This document shows, in pieces, positions 1 through 3,593 of a DNA stretch of 7,603 bases. The stretch is from CALMFQ01 sp964495595 (lineage in GTDB: Bacteria > Pseudomonadota > Gammaproteobacteria > Burkholderiales > SCOH01). The notes under the pieces were generated by a model. That model was given only the letters and a program-made list of their open reading frames with translations. It was not told the origin of the DNA and ran no database searches. Within the stretch, counting starts at the first letter, position 1; each line of letters starts with the position of its first letter. The position numbers were made by a program, and so were the translations under genes. The stretch spans positions 1 to 7,603 of the forward strand of contig CAZBWH010000105.1 in assembly GCA_964495595.1 (NCBI GenBank), given 5' to 3'.

Positions 1-397
1 GGGCGGCATGGATTAACTGTTGGGTATCCGTGACCAGCTTGTGAATTTCCCGTAGGTGCAATTCGGCTTCTGACGGTTCGTCGCCCTCCTCGTCCGTCTC
101 ATCTTCTTCATCCCCCGCCCAGTCTGACGGTGATGGCGGGCTTTGCGAAAGACCATACTCCTGCGCCTTCTCCCAACTGGATAGATGGCTCAGGCCCGGC
201 TCCAGCTTCACCCGGATTTCCTCGCGCTCCTGCGCCTTGAGCGCATCCAGATACTCGCCGGAGGCGATCAGTTCCTTGACCGTCTGCGGCCAGCCCAGCG
301 CCCAGCGGTTCGCTATCTCGATGGCGGTGCCGGACATGCGACCAAGGGTTTGCCGCAGTTCCGGCGGGTATTGGCGGGGCTTGTAGAGGGATTGCAT
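1..397 (-). CDS. Acidic hypothetical protein, accessory-element type (C-terminus beyond window)
   Basis: Open reading frame entering from the left edge; 132 residues are visible and no stop is reached, so the C-terminus is missing. The start ATG (397-395) begins MQSLYKPRQYPPEL, lies 5 bases after the stop of the upstream gene and is preceded by AGGGCGA as a possible ribosome site. Residues 15-60 look like a folded helical region (IEIANRWALGWPQTVKEL). Residues 84-110 are low in complexity and strongly acidic (mostly D and E with S and P), and a helical segment starts again at about 111. There is no signal peptide or membrane segment, so it is probably cytoplasmic. I do not recognise the family. 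As the last visible gene of a four-gene run with a lipoprotein, a membrane protein and a secreted protein, it may serve the same process, but that is inference from context only. Confidence 0.7.
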   Translation of the reverse strand, partial: MQSLYKPRQYPPELRQTLGRMSGTAIEIANRWALGWPQTVKELIASGEYLDALKAQEREEIRVKLEPGLSHLSSWEKAQEYGLSQSPPSPSDWAGDEEDETDEEGDEPSEAELHLREIHKLVTDTQQLIHAA

Positions 398-402
398 GGT
401 CG

Positions 403-678
403 CTATCGCCCTACATTTCTTACCAAGGGAATCCAGTAATCGAAATAGGCCGCCTTGGCCTCGGCCTGTTTCTCGGGAGGCAGGGCCTGAAATTCCGGCT
501 TGGCAGCAATCTCGCGCCATTTCGGAGCTTTGCTCAAGTCGGGCAACTGGGCTTGGGCTGGCCTGTTCTTCTCGTTGGCGGCGGGCGCGGGGTCAAGGAA
601 GGTGGAAAGGTTTTGGCTTCCCTCGGCGGCAAGTGAAGGCTGCGCCAGCAGCATGACAATCAGAAGAAAAATTCGCAT
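403..678 (-). CDS. Small secreted hypothetical protein with a phage-like PEFQALPPE segment
   Basis: A 91-residue protein. The start is ATG 678, with AAGGGGAG ideally placed 5 bases upstream; a GTG two codons earlier would put that ribosome site too close. The upstream gene stops 2 bases before this start, so translation is probably coupled. Residues 1-18 (MRIFLLIVMLLAQPSLA) form a typical Sec signal peptide with a likely cut after SLA, giving a mature periplasmic or exported protein of about 73 residues. The first half of the mature part is rich in A, P and N and probably disordered. Residues 53-82 contain KWREIAAKPEFQALPP followed by a helix ending AAYFDYW. A similar motif (W..I..KPEFQALPPE.Q..A...YF) is familiar to me from internal segments of large phage structural proteins. 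Here it stands alone behind a signal peptide. Function unknown. Confidence 0.72.
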   Translation of the reverse strand: MRIFLLIVMLLAQPSLAAEGSQNLSTFLDPAPAANEKNRPAQAQLPDLSKAPKWREIAAKPEFQALPPEKQAEAKAAYFDYWIPLVRNVGR

Positions 679-680
679 CG

Positions 681-1034
681 TCACTCCCCTTGATGGCGCA
701 GGTCGCTATCGTTTTCGCAACTGATGGCGGATGTGCGGGTTTCCATGTCGCGCCACACCATGCAGCGCTTTGTCTCGACTATCGGGAAGTCCTCTGGTGC
801 CCACGCGGCAGGCAGCGGCATGTCGATAACCAGAAGCTGCCCCTGCGCCATGTCAAAAACCCGCGTGTCGGCCTTGATGGTATTCAGCAGGCGTGTTGCC
901 CGTTCCTTCCGCAACTGCGCTCTGGCAGCGGCTTCCTGCTCGTTCTTCTTCGACGTGTCGTTCCACCAGGCAAACGCGGTCAGTGCCAGCGCGCCGATCA
1001 CTGCCCAAATTGCGATTCGCTTGAGAGAGACCAT
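681..1034 (-). CDS. Inner-membrane-anchored hypothetical protein
   Basis: A 117-residue protein starting MVSLKRIAIW. One transmembrane helix spans about residues 5-23 (short positively charged N-terminus, then AIWAVIGALALTAFAWW), followed by a charged, probably coiled helix (residues 25-55, rich in K, E, A, R). This suggests a type II anchor with a periplasmic C-terminal part. The C-terminal region holds two cysteines (in KRCMVWRD and ISCEND) that could form a disulfide. I chose ATG 1034, which has a GGCGGA purine-rich stretch 6 bases upstream. A GTG at 1052 would add six residues and overlap the stop of the preceding gene in a GTGA, which is also plausible for coupled translation. The stop lies 2 bases before the next gene. 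No family recognised. Confidence 0.68.
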   Translation of the reverse strand: MVSLKRIAIWAVIGALALTAFAWWNDTSKKNEQEAAARAQLRKERATRLLNTIKADTRVFDMAQGQLLVIDMPLPAAWAPEDFPIVETKRCMVWRDMETRTSAISCENDSDLRHQGE

Positions 1035-1048
1035 GCGCAATCCGCCAC

Positions 1049-1333
1049 TCACTCGCAGCGGAACAGGACTTCGCTTTCAGGCCAGCGCCCCAGCGGCCCT
1101 GCCGGGATTTCCTTGGTATGCACCACCTTCACATGCTTGCCGCTGCGCTGGCAGTGGGCGTCAGCCTCCTGTATCGCTGCCGCTTTCAGCGAATCGGTTG
1201 TGACCCAGAATCCACCGCCCTGATGCGTGACCGTGGCCAGACCTTCGCCACGCGGCACGACGCCGGTTGTTGGCGTGGCGCAGCCGGTCAATGCCAGTAC
1301 CACGCCGAAAAATGCGAATCGCCGAAATTGCAT
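1049..1333 (-). CDS. Small outer-membrane-type lipoprotein, hypothetical
   Basis: A 94-residue protein with a lipoprotein signal peptide: MQFRRF, a hydrophobic stretch, then the lipobox LTGC with the acylated cysteine at residue 18. The residue after the cysteine is alanine, not aspartate, so the Lol rule predicts sorting to the outer membrane. The mature part (residues 28-93) is a compact domain with VTHQGGGFWVTT, then SLKAAAIQEADAHC and a final FRC. The pattern (Gly/Trp strand, helix with EAxxxC, strand, terminal FxC) recurs in small uncharacterised proteobacterial lipoproteins, and the two mature cysteines (61 and 93) could form a disulfide. The start ATG 1333 has a GGGGG ribosome site 6 bases upstream. 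It is the first gene of the leftward run and diverges from the XRE regulator at 1450, whose putative operator lies between them, so the regulator may control it. Confidence 0.75.
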   Translation of the reverse strand: MQFRRFAFFGVVLALTGCATPTTGVVPRGEGLATVTHQGGGFWVTTDSLKAAAIQEADAHCQRSGKHVKVVHTKEIPAGPLGRWPESEVLFRCE

Positions 1334-1378
1334 GGATGCCCCCTATGTTATTTGCATGGGTGTCCTATCCCGTGGTGT

Positions 1379-1410
1379 CATGTCCGGCAAGACTCCAGCA
1401 TACGGACATG
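1379..1410. promoter_or_regulatory. Inverted repeat, putative operator of the XRE regulator
   Basis: CATGTCCG at 1379-1386 and its exact reverse complement CGGACATG at 1403-1410 flank a 16-base spacer. The repeat sits in the divergent spacer between the lipoprotein gene (start 1333) and the XRE gene (start 1450), where a small HTH dimer would bind to control both directions. The right half is part of a 12-base sequence (ATACGGACATGG, 1400-1411) that recurs exactly at 2058-2069. The operator role is inferred from position and symmetry. No convincing -35/-10 pair could be assigned on either strand here. Confidence 0.4.
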
Positions 1411-1449
1411 GCAAGACCATCTCCAATTCATGCTGGCGATCCTGCACTG

Positions 1450-1653
1450 ATGGGCATCGGGCAGGCGATTCGCGAACTGCGGGCGGAAGCTGGTTTGTCG
1501 CAGGAGGCGTTGGCCCACGAGGCCGGGGTGGATCGGAGTTACATGGGCGGCATCGAGCGCGGCGAGCACAACATGACCATCATCAACCTGCTGCGCATCA
1601 GTCGCTGCCTGCGAATCAGCGTCAGCGAGCTTCTGCACCGGGCAGGCGTATAG
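1450..1653 (+). CDS. XRE-family helix-turn-helix regulator (short, controller-protein-like)
   Basis: A 67-residue protein that is essentially one HTH_3 (Cro/C1) domain. It has IGQAIRELRAEAGLSQEALA, then the recognition-helix region GVDRSYMGGIERGEHN (residues 26-41), then helices with NLLRISRCLRISVSELL. The IRELR...GLSQEALA...RSYxxxIERGE pattern is close to that of small stand-alone regulators such as restriction-modification controller proteins, but no restriction or methylase gene is nearby. An in-frame ATG at 1408 would add 14 residues. I prefer 1450 because the domain begins there and the 1408 ATG lies inside the inverted repeat at 1379-1410. Neither start has a clear ribosome site. It is convergent with the microprotein gene at 1703-1924, and 49 bases separate their ends with no obvious terminator. 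It probably represses its own and neighbouring promoters. Confidence 0.8.
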   Translation: MGIGQAIRELRAEAGLSQEALAHEAGVDRSYMGGIERGEHNMTIINLLRISRCLRISVSELLHRAGV

Positions 1654-1677
1654 CCCTCACCGCTTGGGCCTTACTCG

Positions 1678-1693
1678 AAAAGTCGGCGCTGGC
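1678..1693 (+). repeat. 16-base direct repeat, copy 1
   Basis: AAAAGTCGGCGCTGGC, repeated exactly at 2505-2520. This copy lies between the ends of the XRE gene and the convergent microprotein gene. A diverged version (AAAAGTCAGTCGTGG) starts at 2082; compared over 24 bases with this copy it matches at 18 positions, including a shared GGACGGC at the end. Confidence 0.6.
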
Positions 1694-1702
1694 AGGACGG
1701 CG

Positions 1703-1924
1703 CTATTCCGACGGGCGGCGAACGCGAATGTGAGAGATGTTGCCCTCGTCGTCGATGAAATGGCGGCAAATGTTCATGGAGTTATCCGCCGATGCGCGAG
1801 GGGCCTCGTGCCGGCCAGTAGAAGGGTTGGCGCTGCGCTGACCTTTGCCGCGCTTCCGCCACACGAACAGCCCGCCTGCGCACAGCGGGGCGAAAAGAAG
1901 CAAAGCAAGCGTGGTGTCGATCAT
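1703..1924 (-). CDS. Single-pass membrane microprotein, hypothetical
   Basis: A 73-residue protein. Residues 5-22 (TLALLLFAPLCAGGLFVW) form one transmembrane helix followed at once by RKRGKGQR. By the positive-inside rule this predicts the N-terminus outside and the C-terminus in the cytoplasm. The cytoplasmic tail is polar (residues 30-50) and ends in a hydrophilic segment ICRHFIDDEGNISHIRVRR. The start ATG 1924 has AAGGG 9 bases upstream. It reads leftward toward the XRE gene and has 827 gene-free bases behind it. I do not recognise a family. Support comes from the membrane helix, the charge pattern and the ribosome site, so a spurious call in GC-rich DNA remains possible. Confidence 0.5.
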   Translation of the reverse strand: MIDTTLALLLFAPLCAGGLFVWRKRGKGQRSANPSTGRHEAPRASADNSMNICRHFIDDEGNISHIRVRRPSE

Positions 1925-2024
1925 CGGGCAGAACCCTTTCTGTCATGGCCGCCATCGGGCGGGAAAGCCCCCGCAGGGCAATCTGGGAAGCAGGCGAGCC
2001 TGACTCGATCCAGCCGTGTACGGG

Positions 2025-2053
2025 GGCAGTGCCGGGCGAACCGGCACGCTGCC
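2025..2053. repeat. Hairpin with GCGAA loop
   Basis: GGCAG (2025-2029) plus TGCCGG (2030-2035) pair with CCGGCA (2041-2046) and CTGCC (2049-2053). The loop is five bases and two bases (2047-2048) bulge on the right. That gives 11 GC-rich pairs. No T-run follows on either strand, so it is not a standard terminator. Confidence 0.5.
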
Positions 2054-2057
2054 AAGT

Positions 2058-2069
2058 ATACGGACATGG
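2058..2069 (+). repeat. Second copy of the 12-base ATACGGACATGG element
   Basis: Exact copy, in the same orientation, of 1400-1411, which forms the right half of the inverted repeat upstream of the XRE gene. It lies 134 bases upstream of the microprotein start (1924, minus strand), so it might be a half-site for the same regulator. It could also simply be part of a dispersed repeat, since the sequence just after it (2071-2088) is also repeated at 2494-2511. Confidence 0.4.
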
Positions 2070-2084
2070 ACAGCCAAAGCCAAA

Positions 2085-2120
2085 AGTCAGTCGTGGTGGG
2101 ACGGCACACACCAACTGACT
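2085..2120. repeat. Imperfect hairpin
   Basis: AGTCAGT (2085-2091) is the exact reverse complement of ACTGACT (2114-2120). Inside it GGTG (2095-2098) can pair with CACC (2109-2112). The left arm overlaps the diverged AAAAGTC repeat that starts at 2082. Confidence 0.45.
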
Positions 2121-2245
2121 GCCCGGCGCAGCCGGCCAGCGAGCGCGCCGTCAGGCGCGGAAGCGCGGCCCCACGGTTGAGCGTAGGCCACCCAACGCGC
2201 AGCGCTGACTGAAACCCCGCGCAGCGCCGAATAACGCAGTTGGAC

Positions 2246-2390
2246 GGCCGGGGGCGCAAGACATAACAGACCATTACCCGAACCCGCAGGGCGCGCAGCG
2301 GCCCAAGCCGGGAGCAGCTTTGCTGCGGGAGGCGCAGTGGCTTTGGGTAATGCGCTGTTATGTTCAATCGCTTGCGATTTACCCCCGGCC
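2246..2390. repeat. Nested inverted repeat, attC- or oriT-like
   Basis: Left arm: GGCCGGGGG (2246-2254), CGCAAG (2255-2260), ACATAACAG (2261-2269), three unpaired bases, ATTACCC (2273-2279). The right arm carries the exact complements in reverse order: GGGTAAT (2345-2351), three unpaired bases, CTGTTATGT (2355-2363), CTTGCG (2371-2376), CCCCCGGCC (2382-2390). The right arm has two insertions (2364-2370 and 2377-2381) that together make a small perfect hairpin, AATCG-CTTG-CGATT (2366-2379). Inside the main arms, CCCAAGCC (2302-2309) faces GGCTTTGGG (2339-2347), overlapping the GGGTAAT box so the two pairings compete, and GCAGC-TTT-GCTGC (2314-2326) closes the tip. In total about 31 arm pairs form across 145 bases. 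The order ACATAAC / 5 bases / 7-base box, mirrored by 7-base box / 5 bases / GTTATGT, resembles paired R and L boxes of integron attC sites, but the boxes do not match the GTTRRRY consensus exactly and the pairing continues outside them. Confidence 0.65.
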
Positions 2391-2504
2391 GGCCTGGGTG
2401 CAATCGAGCACCGCGAGCAAGCCGGGGTTGAGGTAGCCGACGGAGCCGCGAGCGAAGCTGGCGGCGCAGACGGCGGGCAGCGCGCGCAAACGCCAGCCAA
2501 GGGC

Positions 2505-2520
2505 AAAAGTCGGCGCTGGC
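2505..2520 (+). repeat. 16-base direct repeat, copy 2
   Basis: AAAAGTCGGCGCTGGC, identical to 1678-1693. Just upstream, CAGCCAAGGGCAAAAGTC (2494-2511) matches CAGCCAAAGCCAAAAGTC (2071-2088) at 16 of 18 bases. The copies at 1678, 2082 and 2505 are thus overlapping fragments of one longer unit spaced about 404 and 423 bases apart. Confidence 0.6.
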
Positions 2521-2638
2521 CGGCGCAGTGGCGCAGCGGCGGCGGGGCAGGAGGTGCGGCGGTGGCCGGAGGCACGAAGCCAGGGCGCGGGGTCTTGCGC
2601 GCTGGCGGGGGTCAGTCCGTGACGCGGTAGCCCGGCAG

Positions 2639-2687
2639 GCGGCTTGCGGCGCCCTGATGACTACTCCCCGCGCCAGGAGCAAGCCGC
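2639..2687. repeat. Long hairpin upstream of hicAB
   Basis: GCGGCTTGC (2639-2647) and GGCGC (2648-2652) pair with GCGCC (2670-2674) and GCAAGCCGC (2679-2687). The result is 14 pairs with a 4-base bulge (2675-2678) on the right arm and a 17-base loop. It ends 28 bases before the hicAB -35 box. No T-run follows, so it is more likely a protein-binding or structural site, or a folded RNA, than an intrinsic terminator. Confidence 0.5.
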
Positions 2688-2714
2688 ATGACGGGCGGTC
2701 AGGGGCGCTATTGC

Positions 2715-2744
2715 TTGAATCGTGATACCACTATCTGCTACCAT
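2715..2744 (+). promoter_or_regulatory. Putative hicAB promoter with internal palindrome
   Basis: TTGAAT (2715-2720) and TACCAT (2739-2744) are separated by 18 bases, a fair sigma-70 pair. A small palindrome GATA-CCAC-TATC (2724-2735) sits in the spacer, where the antitoxin's DNA-binding domain could autoregulate. Transcription would start near 2751, only a base or so before the hicA ATG at 2752, so the message may be almost leaderless. Confidence 0.5.
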
Positions 2745-2751
2745 AAGACCA

Positions 2752-3006
2752 ATGAAGCGAAAGCACCAACGCACCCTCGAACTGATCTTCGCCCGGCCTG
2801 TCTCGGCGAATGTCCGCTGGGCCGACATTGAGGCACTGTTCGTCGAAATGGGCGGGCAGGTGGCCGAGCGGGAAGGTTCGCGCGTGCTGGTGCGCTTGTT
2901 TGGTGACAGGCGGGTGTTTCATCGACCGCACCCAGAACCGACGACGGACAAGGGGGCGCTTGAATCCATCCGCAAGTGGCTTGAAGATCACGGAGTGAAA
3001 CCATGA
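2752..3006 (+). CDS. hicA: HicA-family toxin (putative mRNA interferase)
   Basis: An 84-residue protein. HicA toxins are small double-stranded-RNA-binding-fold ribonucleases that cleave mRNA and are held inactive by HicB. The visible pattern is LIFARPVSANVRWADIEALF (residues 11-30), then EGSRVLVRL and VFHRPHP (55-61), then GALESIRKWLEDHG (68-81). This is the subfamily in which the first strand reads GSR rather than GSH and a conserved histidine lies in FHRPHP. Length is normal for the family. I chose ATG 2752, where MKRKHQRTLE fits family starts. An upstream in-frame GTG (2722) lies inside the predicted promoter and is not used. The stop overlaps the start of the antitoxin gene by 4 bases (ATGA), and the toxin-first order is typical of hicAB. 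Confidence 0.85.
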   Translation: MKRKHQRTLELIFARPVSANVRWADIEALFVEMGGQVAEREGSRVLVRLFGDRRVFHRPHPEPTTDKGALESIRKWLEDHGVKP

Positions 3007-3338
3007 ATACCATGACAATCAACGGTTATCAGGCGGTCATCGCCTTCGACCCGGACATCCAGATGTTCCGGGGGGAGTTCGTCGGCCTGAATGGCGGTGC
3101 CGACTTCTACGCCAAGGATGTGGATGGCCTGCGCCGCGAGGGTGAAATCTCTCTGCGCGTATTCCTCGAAGCCTGCGCCGAGGATGGCGTCGATCCGCAC
3201 AAGCACTTCTCCGGCAAGTTCTCCCTGCGCGTCGATCCCCAGTTGCACGAGGCTGCTACCATCGCCGCCGCTGCTCATGGGCAAAGCCTCAACCAGTGGG
3301 CCGCCGAAGCGATCCGCCAAGCGGCGCAAGCGACATGA
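3003..3338 (+). CDS. hicB: HicB-family antitoxin
   Basis: A 111-residue protein. Residues 4-70 form the partial RNase H-like HicB fold (INGYQAVIAFDPDIQMFRGEF, then GGADFYAKDVDGLRREGEIS and VFLEACAEDGVDPHK). Residues 71-108 are a ribbon-helix-helix DNA-binding domain (GKFSLRVDPQLHEAATIAA, then GQSLNQWAAEAIRQA). It should neutralise HicA by direct binding and repress the shared promoter through its RHH domain. ATG 3003 gives the 4-base overlap with hicA; ATG 3012 (MTINGY) is a possible alternative. Translation is almost certainly coupled to hicA. Such pairs are common on integrative elements and in accessory regions, which fits the position close to the boundary with core genes. Confidence 0.88.
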   Translation: MNTMTINGYQAVIAFDPDIQMFRGEFVGLNGGADFYAKDVDGLRREGEISLRVFLEACAEDGVDPHKHFSGKFSLRVDPQLHEAATIAAAAHGQSLNQWAAEAIRQAAQAT

Positions 3339-3357
3339 TGCTCGGTGGCGATACGAA

Positions 3358-3378
3358 AACCGGGTATGGAACCGGGTA
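3358..3378. repeat. Short tandem repeat after hicB
   Basis: AACCGGGTA occurs at 3358-3366 and 3370-3378 (period 12). Both ends are bordered by TACGAA (3352-3357 and 3377-3382, the latter overlapping the second copy). It lies 20 bases after the hicB stop. Function unknown. Confidence 0.4.
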
Positions 3379-3452
3379 CGAAATGTCCGCTCTGAGCCAG
3401 ACACCTAGTAGTGGCGAGGCTTTCGGCCAGCACTTCGCATTTAACGTCTGAC

Positions 3453-3482
3453 TTTGCCGGTTCAACGTCTCGAACCGGCAAG
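3453..3482. repeat. Hairpin in the hicB-srkA spacer
   Basis: TTGCCGGTTC (3454-3463) and GAACCGGCAA (3472-3481) form a perfect 10-base-pair stem with an 8-base loop, extended by a T-G pair at 3453/3482. AACGTCT occurs at 3443-3449 and again in the loop at 3464-3470, making a 21-base-period direct repeat across the left arm. No T-run follows, so it is not a plain terminator. It could be a recombination or protein-binding site at the junction between accessory and core DNA. Confidence 0.45.
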
Positions 3483-3514
3483 CTACGGTCGGGCAGCCAG
3501 ACGCCGGAAATCCT

Positions 3515-3560
3515 GCCAACAACCCCGCAAGGTTTCATGCTTGCGGGGTTGGTGGCGTTT
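3515..3560 (+). terminator. Strong intrinsic terminator between hicB and srkA
   Basis: A stem of 16 positions with a single A-G mismatch: CCAACAACCCCGCAAG (3516-3531) against CTTGCGGGGTTGGTGG (3540-3555), extended by G3515-C3556, with an 8-base loop. On the plus strand it is followed by GTTTTGG, fitting termination of hicAB. The nearly symmetric stem could also stop transcripts of the opposing srkA operon, although the T-tract on that side is poor. Confidence 0.75.
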
Positions 3561-3593
3561 TGGGGCTGTTGCTCCGACTCCTGCCTGAGAGCC

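Larger units (their letters stand above)
1925..2751. other. Gene-free, repeat- and hairpin-rich GC region
   Basis: These 827 bases lie between the microprotein and the HicAB pair. Open frames cross the region (for example minus strand 2682-1921), but their translations are arginine-, alanine- and proline-rich without a domain, as expected from GC-rich noncoding DNA. What the region does contain is structure: hairpins at 2025-2053, 2085-2120 and 2639-2687, a nested inverted repeat at 2246-2390, a 10-base direct repeat CGCGCAGCGC at 2196-2205 and 2218-2227 (period 22), an 11-base repeat GGCGCAGTGGC at 2331-2341 and 2522-2532, and the second copies of two repeats found near the XRE gene. Such a layout suits a cis-acting locus of a mobile element (transfer origin, replication origin, recombination site) or a structured RNA. 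I cannot tell which. Confidence 0.6.

Noticed and set aside
690..1223. Plus-strand frames of 177 and 159 codons opposite the membrane and lipoprotein genes
   Set aside because: They are shadows of the minus-strand genes, which have signal peptides, a lipobox, ribosome sites and operon spacing.
1450..1653. Restriction-modification controller protein
   Set aside because: The HTH resembles controller proteins, but no methylase or restriction gene is in the window, so only the broader XRE call is supported.
2337..2630. Plus-strand frame of 97 codons in the same spacer
   Set aside because: Glycine-alanine rich low-complexity translation that starts inside the inverted repeat; no ribosome site and no recognisable family.
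1921..2682. Long minus-strand open frame of 253 codons through the GC-rich spacer
   Set aside because: The translation is dominated by R, A, P and C without domain or membrane pattern, and it runs through all hairpins. Another frame in the same strand is also open for 162 codons, as expected in GC-rich noncoding DNA.
3458..3478. Sequence resembling a tRNA T-arm (GGTTCAA ... GAACC)
   Set aside because: The loop does not match the GTTCRAAYC pattern and no acceptor stem, D-arm or anticodon arm can be drawn around it; it is a simple hairpin.
3275..3538. Minus-strand frames of 87 and 77 codons after srkA
   Set aside because: They overlap the hicB 3' end, the hairpin and the terminator, and the translation has no domain.
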